From contig NZ_JABUXV010000007.1 of assembly GCF_014897705.1 (NCBI RefSeq), forward strand, positions 62,001 through 126,000: a stretch of DNA of 64,000 nt. Reading direction: 5' to 3'. Made by a program: the position numbers and the translations under genes. Below, piece by piece: positions 44,877-54,616 of this stretch. Under the pieces are notes generated by a model, which made no database searches, was not told the origin of the DNA, and saw only the letters and a program-made list of their open reading frames with translations. Within the stretch, counting starts at the first letter, position 1. Each line of letters starts with the position of its first letter. This DNA comes from Brachybacterium sp. FME24. GTDB lineage: Bacteria; Actinomycetota; Actinomycetes; Actinomycetales; Dermabacteraceae.

Positions 44877-45814
44877 CGGAGCTCTCCTTGCGTGGTGGTG
44901 GACCAGCGGTCCAGGTCGAGGTCGTCGAGCACGTCGAGGGCGTCGCCGTGCGAGTTGAAGGTGAACAGGTGCAGCCCCGGGGCGCCGGCGTCGAGCACCC
45001 GAGTGGCGAGGTCGACGGTGAAGCGCACGCCGATGCGGCGACGCTCGACATCGTCCGCGGCGATCTCCAGCTGGTGCAGGAGGTCGCGTGGCGCCTCGAC
45101 TCCGCTCAGCTCGGCCAGCCGCGCCAGGCGCTTGGGAATCGTGGCCGGCACGAATCCGGGCACGATCGGCAGGCGGATCCCTGCAGCCTGCGAGCGGGCC
45201 AGCAGCGAGCAGTAGGTGGGGGCGTCGAAGAACACCTGCGTGATGGCGAAGTCGGCTCCGGCGCGCTCCTTGGCGACCAGCACCTCGGTGTCGTGGCTGG
45301 TGGTCGCGGATTCAGGGTGCCGATGCGGATACGCCGCCACGCCGATGCTGACGCGGCCGCCGGCGAGGGTGGCGGTGCGCTCCCGCTCGATGTCGCGGAT
45401 CAGCTCGATCAGGGGACGGGCGAAGGGGATCTCGTCGTCCTCGAGGCGGTGGCCCTCGGGCTGGTCGCCGCGCAGGGCGAGGATGCCGCGCACGCCACGG
45501 TCCAGCAGGGCATGGATGATCGTGGTCAGCTGCGTGCGCGTCGAGCCGATCGAGGTCAGGTGCACCAGGGGTCGCAGGCTGGTCTCGGCGAGCACGTGCT
45601 CGGTGAGCTCGAGGACCCGGGCGAGGTTGCCGTGGCCGGCGCGGCTGGTCACGGAGACGTAGTCGGGCGCGGTGGCCTCGAGGTGGCCGATGGTGGTGCG
45701 CAGGCGGTCGAAGGAGACATCCGAGCGCGCCGGGAACAGCTCATAGCTGAGGGCAGGGCGATGGCGAACCGGAGCGGTGCGCTCGAGCTCGGGCAGCGTC
45801 GTGGTGGCGGACAT
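44873..45814 (-). CDS. metF: Methylenetetrahydrofolate reductase
   Basis: A 313-residue flavoprotein that reduces 5,10-methylene-THF to 5-methyl-THF, the methyl donor for MetE. Family signals: SYELFPARS at the start, APDYVSVTSRAGHG, ILALRGDQPEG (folate-binding), IGVAAYPHRHPES and DFAITQVFFD. The first gene of a metF-metE operon, with overlapping stop and start codons. The 144 bases upstream show no SAM or cobalamin riboswitch that I can recognise, so its control is unclear. Confidence 0.96.
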   Translation of the reverse strand: MSATTTLPELERTAPVRHRPALSYELFPARSDVSFDRLRTTIGHLEATAPDYVSVTSRAGHGNLARVLELTEHVLAETSLRPLVHLTSIGSTRTQLTTIIHALLDRGVRGILALRGDQPEGHRLEDDEIPFARPLIELIRDIERERTATLAGGRVSIGVAAYPHRHPESATTSHDTEVLVAKERAGADFAITQVFFDAPTYCSLLARSQAAGIRLPIVPGFVPATIPKRLARLAELSGVEAPRDLLHQLEIAADDVERRRIGVRFTVDLATRVLDAGAPGLHLFTFNSHGDALDVLDDLDLDRWSTTTQGELR

Positions 45815-45959
45815 GGTCGGAAAGCTACGAGGCGCGGGCCGACGGGGGGAAGGATTGTGTCGGCCTGTGCATCAGGTGGCGCACTGCGTCCCCGTGTGAC
45901 GAGCACTCATGTCCTGCTGCCCCTGCTTCTGCGGCCGGGAGGAACCACGGCGCGGCGCC

Positions 45960-46541
45960 CTATCGCTCCGTCCGGGGACGAATGCGAGAGACCAGTACTG
46001 CCGACGTCCGCGACACCGCATCCTCGATGAAGCCGAAACTCTGCTGATAGACGGCAGGCGCGGCCCCGTAGGGGTCCTCGATGTCGTCACCGATCAGCTC
46101 AGGCGGACCAGCGAGCGCTCGACACCGCGCCACAGCTTCCGCGACCGCGGTCACCGAGGGGTACGAGCTCCCGTCGGGGAGGTACGGGGCGATTCGCACG
46201 AACTGTCGAAGTGTGAAGACTCGACGGAGCGCCGAAGGAGCTCTCTGCACGACCGCCGTACGCTGGGCTTCCGTCATCGTCAGGATCAGGCCGGCTCCTT
46301 CCGCGTGGCGCCGCGTGAGCTGGGTCCCCGTGCCCCGAAGCACGGTGCCGGTTCGTCGATGAACATAGTTCACCGCCTCGGGCACGGGACCGAGGCCGAG
46401 GACTGCGTGCGTGCCGGCACTTCTCACGCGAATTCCAGAGCCGGCCAACGCCTCCTGCAGGAGTGCGGCGCCGACCGGAGAACGGCAGATATTCGCAGTG
46501 CACACGACGAGGACGATGGCCGCATTCACGTTCCTGCCCAT
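45960..46541 (-). CDS. Low-molecular-weight protein tyrosine phosphatase
   Basis: A 193-residue LMW-PTP. The phosphate loop is VCTANICRS with nucleophile Cys14 and Arg20, and the acid is in the DP loop near DDIEDPYG. Such enzymes (Wzb/Ptp type) remove phosphate from tyrosine autokinases that control polysaccharide length and export. It begins 30 bases downstream of the BY-kinase gene on the same strand, so the pair is very likely a kinase/phosphatase switch. GTG 46529 is an alternative start. Confidence 0.94.
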   Translation of the reverse strand: MGRNVNAAIVLVVCTANICRSPVGAALLQEALAGSGIRVRSAGTHAVLGLGPVPEAVNYVHRRTGTVLRGTGTQLTRRHAEGAGLILTMTEAQRTAVVQRAPSALRRVFTLRQFVRIAPYLPDGSSYPSVTAVAEAVARCRALAGPPELIGDDIEDPYGAAPAVYQQSFGFIEDAVSRTSAVLVSRIRPRTER

Positions 46542-46571
46542 CCTCGAGAGCTCATCGCCGTCGTCCTGGCG

Positions 46572-48050
46572 TCATGACTCCTGAGAGCCGCTGACCTTCT
46601 CGAGCACCCGCTTCCGGGGCGACTGCTCGACTGGACGACTCGGCTCTCCGGGCTCCGAAGGGGTCGACTCCTCGTCCTCGGCAGCTGTCGCGACACTGTC
46701 ACGTCCGGCGTCCCCATATGCGTACGCGTACGCATCCTGGGTGCCCGCAAGGCCGCGGACCCGATTGAGGACGACCCCGACCACCTTCGCACCCACCGCG
46801 TCCAGCTTTGCCATCGATCTGTCGAGCTCCGTCTTCCGGACCCGCTCGTTCTGAGCCACCACCACGACGCCGCCGACGAACTGCGAGAGGACGGCGGCGT
46901 CGGTCACCGCGAGCACCGGTGCCGAATCCACGATCACGAAGTCGTAGAGTCGCGTCGCCTCTCCGAGCAGCTCCTCCATCGCGGAGCTGCCGAGCAGTTC
47001 ACTCGGGTTCGGTGGGATCATGCCGCTGGACAGCACGTCGATCCCCTCCAATCCCACCGGCTGCACGACGTCCTGGAGCTCGGCCTGCCCGATCAGCACC
47101 GTGCTGAGTCCTGCACTGCCCTCGAGGCCGAGCACGGTGTGCAGCGACGGGCACCGGAGGTCGGCGTCGATGAGAAGTACTCGCGAATCCGAACTCGCGA
47201 CCGCGTATGCCAGGTTCACCGAGCAGGTCGACTTCCCCTCCCCCTTGAGCGAGGACGTCAGCAGGACGCTCCGCCTTCCGTCGACGAACTTCATGAACTG
47301 CAGATTCGTGCGAAGTTCCCGGTACGACTCCGATGCGGCACCGTGCGGGCTCTCGACCAGGACCTTCGCCGCGCTCTCCGCACCACGGATGGCCGGGATC
47401 GTGGCGATCACAGCGGGCCCCGCTCCGCTCTGGACGTCCCGGGCCTGCCTGACACGGGTGTTGAGCAGGGAGCGGGCGAGAGAGGTGGCGACACCTGCCA
47501 GCAGCGCCAGCACCATGGCGAGAGCGGCGTTGCGCACGATGTCCGGCGAGGACTGCGAGGTCGGCACGACGGCTGGGGCGACGACGCGGAGTTCGATACT
47601 GGTGCTCACACCGTCAGAGGCGAGCGATGCGACCTGTTTCTCCAGGTTGTCAGCGATCGAGTTGGCGATCGCTGCAGCCTCGGCGGGGTCCTCCGAGGTG
47701 GCGGTGATCTCGAGTATCAGAGTCTCCGTGGGAACCGTGACGGTGATGTTCTCCGCCAGCGCCGCAGGGGTCATCGCGAGCCCCAGTTCCTCGATCACCG
47801 GATTCAGGACGAACGGCGTGCTGGCCAGATCGGCGTAGCTGGAGATCTGCTGACTGGCATAGCTGACTCCGCTGCTGAGGTCCCCGACACCCTCCCCGGC
47901 AAGCGCCTGCACGAAGATCCTATTGGTCGCCTGGTATCGAGGGGTCTGCAGCGCCGTGAGGCCCATGACCACAGCGAGCACGAGGGCCGCGACGAGCAGG
48001 CCCGAACGCCAGCGTTCACGGAGGCTGTGCACGTACTGATGTAGCTCCAC
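46572..48050 (-). CDS. Polysaccharide tyrosine autokinase (Wzz domain plus BY-kinase)
   Basis: A 492-residue single-chain co-polymerase and kinase. The Wzz-type part (residues about 1-200) has one helix near residue 20 (LLVAALVLAVVMGLTAL) and another near 190 (NAALAMVLALLAGVATSL). The cytoplasmic kinase has Walker A SLKGEGKST, Walker A' VLLIDADLRCPSL and Walker B FVIVDSAPVLAV. A C-terminal tyrosine cluster (AYAYAYGD) is the usual autophosphorylation site. It controls chain length and export of the polysaccharide made by this locus. GTG 48050 is taken as start; the ribosome site is weak. Confidence 0.93.
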   Translation of the reverse strand: MELHQYVHSLRERWRSGLLVAALVLAVVMGLTALQTPRYQATNRIFVQALAGEGVGDLSSGVSYASQQISSYADLASTPFVLNPVIEELGLAMTPAALAENITVTVPTETLILEITATSEDPAEAAAIANSIADNLEKQVASLASDGVSTSIELRVVAPAVVPTSQSSPDIVRNAALAMVLALLAGVATSLARSLLNTRVRQARDVQSGAGPAVIATIPAIRGAESAAKVLVESPHGAASESYRELRTNLQFMKFVDGRRSVLLTSSLKGEGKSTCSVNLAYAVASSDSRVLLIDADLRCPSLHTVLGLEGSAGLSTVLIGQAELQDVVQPVGLEGIDVLSSGMIPPNPSELLGSSAMEELLGEATRLYDFVIVDSAPVLAVTDAAVLSQFVGGVVVVAQNERVRKTELDRSMAKLDAVGAKVVGVVLNRVRGLAGTQDAYAYAYGDAGRDSVATAAEDEESTPSEPGEPSRPVEQSPRKRVLEKVSGSQES

Positions 48051-48165
48051 GTCAACTCGATTCGTGATCGGTACAGCTGCCTGCGCCGCACCCTTGGCGA
48101 CGTCCCCGGCGGGCCGCCGGAGGGGCCGGGAGCCCCGGACCCGCCTAGGATATACCCAAACTACG

Positions 48166-48231
48166 CGAAACGGACATCGGATGCCCTGCCAGTCTTTCCG
48201 GGGTGGGCGGCATGTGGGTATGATATGTCCG
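48166..48231. promoter_or_regulatory. Divergent promoter region with inverted ATGTCCG repeats
   Basis: CGGACAT (48171-48177) and ATGTCCG (48225-48231) form an inverted pair between the tyrosine kinase and polymerase genes. TATGAT at 48219-48224 is a good -10 candidate for the rightward operon. On the complement strand the left copy extends to ATGTCCGTTTCG, 11 of 12 bases the same as the sequence before the dehydratase gene at 61711. Confidence 0.5.
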
Positions 48232-48302
48232 ATCTGTCCGACTCCGTGGCATGTCACCCGAGGTTGTTTCCCGTGGGCCTGGACCGAATCCCGGAGGTCA
48301 GA

Positions 48303-49736
48303 ATGAGCACAGCTCACCCGTTGCAGCGGGTCCGGCCGCCCGAGGTGCTGCCTGCCGGGAGACGTCGGACCCCGGGCGGCGGCACCGCGACCCGCTCCCC
48401 GTCCGACGTCCTGATCGCCGCGCTGATCATCGCCTTCGGGGTGGCGCTCAACCATTCCAGCGTGATCCTCGGGTTCAACCTCTCCCTCGCCGATCCGATA
48501 GCGGCACTGCTCGCTCTCGCGTTCATCGCAGCTCGGCGCATGTGGGTGCCTCCCGCCCCCCTGCTCTTCTTCCTTCTGCTCTCGGTTCACCAGATCGGCG
48601 TCGCCCTGCTCCTCGCCCCCCGATGGACGCAAGCACCGCTCCCCTACACCGCCATACTCGATGACTACCTCAAGCTCGGGGCGACGTTCCTCTGTCTTCT
48701 GCTGGGAATGCAGGTCATCCGCGCCGGCCATACCCGTCTGCTGCTGCGCGCGTACATCACCGGCTCCGTGGCCGTGAGCTCCGTCGCGGTCGCCTCGATC
48801 GCCCTGCCCGCCCTCACCTCACTCGGGGACCTCTTCTATGGCGGCTTCCGCTTCCAGGGGTTGACCAACGATCCCAATTACTTCGCGGTGATGACAGTGG
48901 CCGCCCTGGCGGCACTGTGGTACGACTCCGAGATCCGGGCGCCTCTCCGCGTCGCCGCATCGGTGTTCCTCATCGGGGGCGTGCTGCTCTCGGCGTCCAA
49001 GACCGGGGCCATCGCTCTGGCTCTGCTGGTGATCTGGCGCGTCCTCGGCCTCCATACCGCCGAGGACGGTGCCCCCCGTCCACGCAGATTCGCGATCCCC
49101 GGCGCTGTGCTCGGTGCCACGAGCATCGCTCTGCTGCTGATTCCGAGCTCCGGGATCGGAGGCTCGCTCGCAGAGATCGTCGCGCGCACCCCGGCGCTCG
49201 AACGCCTGGCGCCTCTCCTCACCGATTTCGATGCGGCCATCGGTGCCGGCGGCTCCGAACGCGGTGACGCGTGGGCGGTCGCCGTCGCCATCATCCTGTT
49301 CTCCCCGCTCCTCGGCGTCGGGGTCGGGACGTACCTCACGGTGGCCGAGAAGATCTCGGGGAACGAGGTCCTCGCACACAACACATACCTCCAGATCGCC
49401 GCGGAATGGGGGCTGGTGTTCGCCATCGTGCTCTTCGTGCTGATCGCCCGGTACACGCTGCTGCGCCCGTCCTCGGCCTCACATCGAGCGGCATGGGCGA
49501 TCAGCAGCAACGCACTGCTGGTGCTGCTCGTGGGATCCCTCGGCCTCTCCTTGAACAACTCGCGCCTCCTCTGGGTCCTGTTCGGCGTGACGATCGCGGC
49601 TCACCTGCTGAGCAGGCCGGCATCGTCCCTGCGCGACATGGCCAGGGGCAACTCCTCGCCGAACACGGGAACCGTTCACGACACCCGTGCTCTGCGGCGT
49701 CAACCACTCGATGAACCCCCTGGAGGCGAAGCATGA
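48303..49736 (+). CDS. O-antigen ligase/polymerase-like membrane protein
   Basis: A 477-residue protein with some 10-12 transmembrane helices and the Wzy_C/O-antigen ligase features: an Arg-rich loop region and a C-terminal sequence LGVGVGTYLTVAEKISGNEVLAHNTYLQIAAEWG with the conserved HNxYL. It probably polymerises or ligates lipid-linked repeat units at the outer face of the membrane. GGAGG lies six bases before ATG 48303. Its stop overlaps the next glycosyltransferase gene (ATGA). Confidence 0.88.
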   Translation: MSTAHPLQRVRPPEVLPAGRRRTPGGGTATRSPSDVLIAALIIAFGVALNHSSVILGFNLSLADPIAALLALAFIAARRMWVPPAPLLFFLLLSVHQIGVALLLAPRWTQAPLPYTAILDDYLKLGATFLCLLLGMQVIRAGHTRLLLRAYITGSVAVSSVAVASIALPALTSLGDLFYGGFRFQGLTNDPNYFAVMTVAALAALWYDSEIRAPLRVAASVFLIGGVLLSASKTGAIALALLVIWRVLGLHTAEDGAPRPRRFAIPGAVLGATSIALLLIPSSGIGGSLAEIVARTPALERLAPLLTDFDAAIGAGGSERGDAWAVAVAIILFSPLLGVGVGTYLTVAEKISGNEVLAHNTYLQIAAEWGLVFAIVLFVLIARYTLLRPSSASHRAAWAISSNALLVLLVGSLGLSLNNSRLLWVLFGVTIAAHLLSRPASSLRDMARGNSSPNTGTVHDTRALRRQPLDEPPGGEA

Positions 49737-50980
49737 GACTCGTCCATGTCACGACCGTGCCCGGAACCCTGAACTTCCTGGTGAACCAACCTGCCCATCT
49801 CGCTGCACAGGGGCACGAGGTCGTGCTGATCTCCTCCCCCGGCCCCGCCCTGGAACAGATCGCCTCCTCGGAGGGTGCACGAGCGATCCCCCTTCCGATG
49901 ACCCGGAGCATCTCCCTGCGGGACGACCTCACCTCGCTGATCAGGCTCGTCCGCACGCTCCGCCGAGTCCGGCCGGACGTCCTGCATGCACACACCCCGA
50001 AAGCAGGCCTGCTGGCCACGATCGCGGGACGCCTGGCCAGGGTGCCGGTATGCATCTACCAGATCCATGGGCTCCGCTTCATCACGGCCACCGGGGGGCG
50101 CCGACTGATCCTGAAGGGCACCGAGCTGATCGCCTGCACGCTCGCCCACCACGTACTCTGCGTCAGCCCCTCCGTGCTCGACCTCGCCGAGGATGAGCAC
50201 GTCATCCGACGCGGCAAAGGACAGGTGATCGGATCCGGGACGATCAACGGCGTGGACGTGTCCGTCTTCGATCCGGCGCTCGTCCGGCAGGATGCCGGCG
50301 CGGCCCGTGCGACGCTGGGGATCCCCGCAGACGCACCGGTCGTCGGTTTCGTCGGACGTCTCGCCGCGGACAAGGGGGTGGCCGAGCTGGCCGCAGCCTG
50401 GAGCCGCATCCGCGAGACCGTTCCCGATGCCCATCTCGTGGTGGTCGGTGACGACGAGGCGAACGACCCGGTCGACCCGAACGTGATCGAGAGCCTCCGC
50501 CGAGATGTTCGAGTACATCTGGTCGGCCACCAGCCCGACGTGCGCCCCTACTACGGCGTGATGTCGGTGCTCGTGCTTCCGTCCGCTCGCGAGGGCTTCC
50601 CCCAGACCCTGCTGGAAGGTTCGGCGATGGGCCTGGCCACGGTGGGAAGTGACGTTCCCGGTGTGAGCGACGCCGTCCAGGACGGCCGGACAGGCCTGCT
50701 CTTCCCGGTCCATGACGTGGACGCACTGGTCGACTGCCTGCTCGAACTGCTCGAGGACCCGGTGCGGCGGAGGGAGTTGGGTGATGCGGGACGCCGGCGC
50801 GCCCTGGCAGAGTTCGACCAGCGTGACGTCCGCGAACGCTTCCTCGACTACTACCTCGACGCAGCCTCGGCCCGGAACGTCGACACCGCAGGCGGCGCCC
50901 CCGCCGCCCCTCCCGACGGTGCGCTGCAGGACGGGGGCCCGACCGCGGGTCGGGGACGCCGCCGGCTGAGGACGTCGTGA
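49733..50980 (+). CDS. GT4-family glycosyltransferase
   Basis: A 415-residue GT-B retaining glycosyltransferase with a Pro/Ala/Gly-rich C-terminal tail of 35 residues. The N-terminal Rossmann half has RLVHVTTVPGTLNFLVNQP and DVLHAHTPKAGLLATIAGRLA; the C-terminal half has GFVGRLAADKGVAELAAAW and the sugar-nucleotide EX7E motif REGFPQTLLEGSAMG. It is likely to add a sugar to the undecaprenyl-linked repeat unit. It overlaps both neighbours by four bases, so polymerase, transferase and flippase are one operon. Confidence 0.92.
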   Translation: MRLVHVTTVPGTLNFLVNQPAHLAAQGHEVVLISSPGPALEQIASSEGARAIPLPMTRSISLRDDLTSLIRLVRTLRRVRPDVLHAHTPKAGLLATIAGRLARVPVCIYQIHGLRFITATGGRRLILKGTELIACTLAHHVLCVSPSVLDLAEDEHVIRRGKGQVIGSGTINGVDVSVFDPALVRQDAGAARATLGIPADAPVVGFVGRLAADKGVAELAAAWSRIRETVPDAHLVVVGDDEANDPVDPNVIESLRRDVRVHLVGHQPDVRPYYGVMSVLVLPSAREGFPQTLLEGSAMGLATVGSDVPGVSDAVQDGRTGLLFPVHDVDALVDCLLELLEDPVRRRELGDAGRRRALAEFDQRDVRERFLDYYLDAASARNVDTAGGAPAAPPDGALQDGGPTAGRGRRRLRTS

Positions 50981-52164
50981 AGAACACCGCGTACCTATGG
51001 GTCATGGCCGGGCAGGTCGCGATGACCGCAGTCATCCAGATCGTCCCGATGCTCATGCTCCCCGTGGCGGGCTACGCCGTCTACGCGGCCGTCTACCTGG
51101 GATTCGCCGCTTGCCTCGCGATCCAGCTCGCAGCGATCTGCGATGTCTGGGCTCGTGTCCTGCGCCGGACGGGGTCCTCGGACGAGCTGCTGCGGACCTA
51201 CCAGGCGGCGCTCACCAGCCTCGCCCTGGTGGGCGGGGCAGCGGTGGCGACCGTCGCGTTCGTCGCCGGCGGTCAGCCATTTCTGGCCTCGGCCGGCGGC
51301 ATCGCGATCGCTGCCGCCCTGTACCGGGGCGGGGTCATGTACCGACTGGTCGCCGAGGGCCGGATACGTCGTGCCGGCGTGTCCGAACTCGCCGGTGCGG
51401 CGGCCGGGGCCGCCGCGGCGATCGCGGTGGTGGTCTCGGGCTCCTTCTCTGCTCCCACCGCTCTGCTGTGCTGGACCGTGGGCACTCTTGTCGCGGGGAT
51501 CTCCGCCGGGATCCCGCCGAGCTGGAATCCTCGCGAGACCGTCGCATGGTTCTCCGGCCATCGCGAGGAGATCCGACTGCTCTCGCTCGAGACCGCCATC
51601 AAGACGATCGAGACGGTCGGAACCCCCTACGTGGTCGGTGCCATCGGTGGTGGGCTCGCCCTCGCGCTCCACCGTGCCGCGTCCTCGCTGACGTATCCGG
51701 TGCGCCTCATCCTCGACATGCTCCGGGCACGAATCATCAGCGGCTCGTTCAGCGCCAGCCCTCGCACTCTCGGACTGATCGGCGGCATCGGTGCGGTCGC
51801 CGGTGCTCTCGTCGCCGTCGGATTGATCGTCCTCGATCGATGGGGAATCCTGCCCCCCGGCACGATCGTGGAGGCGATGGCGCCGCACGCGCTCGCGGTG
51901 GCCGCCTGGGTGAGCACCCTGTCGATCTCCTCCTTCATCCAGTTCGCCGGCCGCGGCACCTTCACCGGTCGGCGGCTCATCGTGCGCCGCGTCGTCCACA
52001 CGGTCGTCGTGCTGGGGCTGACGGCCTCCGGGGTGATCTTCTTCGGACCAGGAGCTGTGATCTGGTTCGCCGCTCTCTCCGAACTCGTCGCCTCCCCCCT
52101 CTGGATCCCGCAGCGCGCTGATCGTCGAGCCCTCGCGGCCGAGGTTCACGAACCAGCGCATTGA
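50977..52164 (+). CDS. Wzx/flippase-like polytopic membrane protein
   Basis: A 395-residue integral membrane protein with about 10-12 helices. It resembles polysaccharide flippases of the MVF/MATE superfamily by pattern (an N-terminal VMAGQVAMTAVIQIVPMLMLPVAG and the mid-segment HRAASSLTYPVRLILDMLRARI), though sequence similarity is weak. By position, after a polymerase and a transferase, it would carry the lipid-linked unit to the outer face. The GTG start at 50977 overlaps the preceding stop (GTGA). Confidence 0.78.
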   Translation: MKNTAYLWVMAGQVAMTAVIQIVPMLMLPVAGYAVYAAVYLGFAACLAIQLAAICDVWARVLRRTGSSDELLRTYQAALTSLALVGGAAVATVAFVAGGQPFLASAGGIAIAAALYRGGVMYRLVAEGRIRRAGVSELAGAAAGAAAAIAVVVSGSFSAPTALLCWTVGTLVAGISAGIPPSWNPRETVAWFSGHREEIRLLSLETAIKTIETVGTPYVVGAIGGGLALALHRAASSLTYPVRLILDMLRARIISGSFSASPRTLGLIGGIGAVAGALVAVGLIVLDRWGILPPGTIVEAMAPHALAVAAWVSTLSISSFIQFAGRGTFTGRRLIVRRVVHTVVVLGLTASGVIFFGPGAVIWFAALSELVASPLWIPQRADRRALAAEVHEPAH

Positions 52165-52300
52165 GGGGATCGTGGATCATCGTCATTTCCCCCACCACGA
52201 AAGACGCCCGCGCACTATATCGCCATATCGCCGGACGCCTACAGTTCGGACACTTCAGAAACAATCGAAACGGCAGATACCTCTATTCGAGTGGCCATCC

Positions 52301-53485
52301 ATGAGAAACTCAGCTCCACACACTGCGCACGAACGTTCACCCCGACGAAACACGATCATCACGCGACTGGCAGTCATCGTGGCGATCGCCGCAACGTGCC
52401 TGATGGCCTGGACGCAGGTATCCACGATCATGACCGGACCACCGGCCGGCGGCTCCGATCAGGGCGCCCTCACACCTGCCGCCCTGGACGGCGAACCCCT
52501 CCTCATCAAGCACGGGTGGGACATACCGGACATCTCCTTCGTCGTCAGCAATTCCACGACCATGGAGCAGATGCCCTTCGACGGCGTCGTGATGCGGATG
52601 GATGACGGACTCAGCTCTGCTGTGCAGAGCCAGGAACCCGTCACCCATGAGGCGTTCAGAGGTACCTTGGCTCCCCTGGCGGACGCCGACCTGACGAGCA
52701 TGAAGCACAACTTCTTGATCATCTATTCGACGCCGGCCGGTGACATCTTCGATAACTGGTCGACGCCGCTCAGCAACTACACCAATATGGCCAGAGCGGC
52801 GAACGAAGCGGGACTTGAAGGTATATTCTTCGACAACGAAGAGTACTTCGGAAACGCATTAGACATGGACGCCAACTGCGCTGGCGGCAGAACTGCAGAT
52901 GAGTGCCGCACCCAAGCGTTCCATCGTGGCCAGCAAGTGCTGGATGCAATACGCTCAGGCTGGCCCGATGCTGAGATCCTCATCGCCCACGGCCCGTATG
53001 TCGGCGAAGCCGAGACGTCCGACTACCTCGACGCGCATGGCATGTCCTTCAATGACGTCTCCCGCACCAATGTGCTTCGCGGCGCGTTCGCGGCCGGCAT
53101 CGCCTCGGCCACCGTCGGCAACGATGCGCAGTACATCGATGGCGGCCAGGTCTACTCCGCCAGAACCCTGCAGAACTTCACAGACCTGAAGTCGTGGCAG
53201 GAGGAAGGGTCACTCACCTCGGGAAGCCTCGTGCCCGAGGATCAGAGGCCGCAGTGGGCGGCCAGCACATCGGCTGCCTTTGGCGTGTACGACGCGTCCG
53301 CCAGCAGCCCTCCCATGAACCCCGGGGCATGGGAGGCCACGTTGACCAACGCCCTGCACGCCACCGACCGCTACGTCTGGGCCTACACCGAGAAGCACGA
53401 CTGGTGGGGCACCGGCCACCCGACCTCCTCGGTGCCGGACACCTGGGTGGCCGCGACGCGCCAAGCACGCGACACCATCAGGTAG
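52301..53485 (+). CDS. Secreted glycoside hydrolase-like protein
   Basis: A 394-residue exported protein with an N-terminal anchor or signal helix (ITRLAVIVAIAATCLMAWTQV). The rest looks like a TIM barrel of a glycosidase: acidic clusters GIFFDNEEYFGN, YIDGGQVYSART and YVWAYTEKHDWWG would line an active site. I cannot place it in a named GH family. Third-position GC is markedly lower than in the genes around it. An alternative GTG start at 52172 has a poorly spaced ribosome site. It closes the rightward polysaccharide operon and may trim or degrade the polymer. Confidence 0.72.
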   Translation: MRNSAPHTAHERSPRRNTIITRLAVIVAIAATCLMAWTQVSTIMTGPPAGGSDQGALTPAALDGEPLLIKHGWDIPDISFVVSNSTTMEQMPFDGVVMRMDDGLSSAVQSQEPVTHEAFRGTLAPLADADLTSMKHNFLIIYSTPAGDIFDNWSTPLSNYTNMARAANEAGLEGIFFDNEEYFGNALDMDANCAGGRTADECRTQAFHRGQQVLDAIRSGWPDAEILIAHGPYVGEAETSDYLDAHGMSFNDVSRTNVLRGAFAAGIASATVGNDAQYIDGGQVYSARTLQNFTDLKSWQEEGSLTSGSLVPEDQRPQWAASTSAAFGVYDASASSPPMNPGAWEATLTNALHATDRYVWAYTEKHDWWGTGHPTSSVPDTWVAATRQARDTIR

Positions 53486-53578
53486 ATCAGACCCCGGCCA
53501 GCTGCGTCCCCGGCCGCGCAGGCAACGCATGGCCTGCGCCCTCGGGACCCTCTCCGCCGCGGGTCATCCGGATACCCG

Positions 53579-54616
53579 TCAGTCCACGTGTCCGGTCACG
53601 CGCACGCTCTCGTACTTCGCCGAGACGACCCCGGTCGCGTAGTCCCGCCACGCCTCGTCGTCCTCGATGCCGAACGCCTGCGTGAGGTAGTAGCGAGGCA
53701 CGTCGGCGCCGGCCAGGTGCACGAACGGGTAGCCGCCTCCGAATCGAGGGTTGATGTCGATGACCGTGGCCCCCTCGTCGTCGTCGAGGAACATGTCGAC
53801 GTCGACGAGACCGGTGAGTCCGGCCGCGCGGGCGATGAGCTCGGCGTTGCGACGAAACGGCGCCGGGTCGACGGTGACGGCCTGGTCCGTCTCCCCCGCA
53901 CGCATCCTCAGCTTTCGGCGAGCGAGAACCGCGCGCAGTGCTCCCGCATCGCGCAGGTCGCCGACGATGTCGACTCCGTGCTCCACGCCGAGCACTCTCG
54001 GTTGGACGATGACGCGATCGTCGGGCTCGAGATCCCTCCCGGTCGCCGGTGCGGACCGGGCGGCAGTCTCCACGGCAGCCATGGCCGCGCGCGCAGGCAC
54101 GATCGCGAGACCGGAGGAGCCACTGCCGAACCGGTGTTTGACCACCACCTCCTCGGTCTGGTCGGCCATCGCCGTGATCGCTTCGCGATCACCTCCCCGG
54201 ACTGTGGCAGGGGTGCGGACGCCGATCTCGTCCAGCTGGTGGGCCATGCGCAGCTTGTCGGCGCAGTCGAGCTGCCATCTCGGGCTGACCCCGGGCACGA
54301 GGACACCTCGAGAGCGGAGCTGCTCGGCGAGGTCGGAGCGCACGTGGAGGTGCATGAGTTCGTAGTCGTTCACGGAGACGTACAGTCGCGGTCGCAGATC
54401 CTCGACGAGATCGAGGAGCTCGACGGCGTACGCGGGGTCGGAGTAGCGCGGCAGCTGCCGGGCGACGTCTCCGTAGGACGCGGCGGAGCTCCAGGGGTCG
54501 TTCTCGGTGACGACGACGCTCCCGTCGAGACCGAGCGCGGCGAACGCCTCGCGGAACCAGTCGATGAGGTAGAGGCGCCGACCGGCCGAACCGATGACGA
54601 TGGTGGGGGCCCCCAT
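53579..54616 (-). CDS. ATP-grasp ligase, PylC/carbamoyl-phosphate-synthase-like
   Basis: A 345-residue ATP-grasp enzyme that would join a carboxylate to an amine or thiol via an acyl-phosphate. A Rossmann pre-domain (TIVIGSAGRRLYLIDWFREAF) precedes the ATP-grasp fold: VVVKHRFGSGSSGLAIV, VIVQPRV and the metal site DVDMFLDDDEGATVIDINPRFGGGYPF. Its ATG (54616) overlaps the stop of the sugar-transferase gene, so they act in one pathway, perhaps adding an amino acid to a sugar. Exact substrates are unknown. Confidence 0.87.
   Translation of the reverse strand: MGAPTIVIGSAGRRLYLIDWFREAFAALGLDGSVVVTENDPWSSAASYGDVARQLPRYSDPAYAVELLDLVEDLRPRLYVSVNDYELMHLHVRSDLAEQLRSRGVLVPGVSPRWQLDCADKLRMAHQLDEIGVRTPATVRGGDREAITAMADQTEEVVVKHRFGSGSSGLAIVPARAAMAAVETAARSAPATGRDLEPDDRVIVQPRVLGVEHGVDIVGDLRDAGALRAVLARRKLRMRAGETDQAVTVDPAPFRRNAELIARAAGLTGLVDVDMFLDDDEGATVIDINPRFGGGYPFVHLAGADVPRYYLTQAFGIEDDEAWRDYATGVVSAKYESVRVTGHVD

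Noticed and set aside
45815-45959. A SAM, SAH or cobalamin riboswitch before metF
   Set aside because: I could not find conserved core sequences or a convincing multi-stem fold; a covariance-model search would be needed to decide.
46572-48731. Extending the tyrosine kinase to a 719-residue protein
   Set aside because: The added N-terminal 225 residues are low-complexity antisense of the polymerase gene; the Wzz domain begins at GTG 48050.
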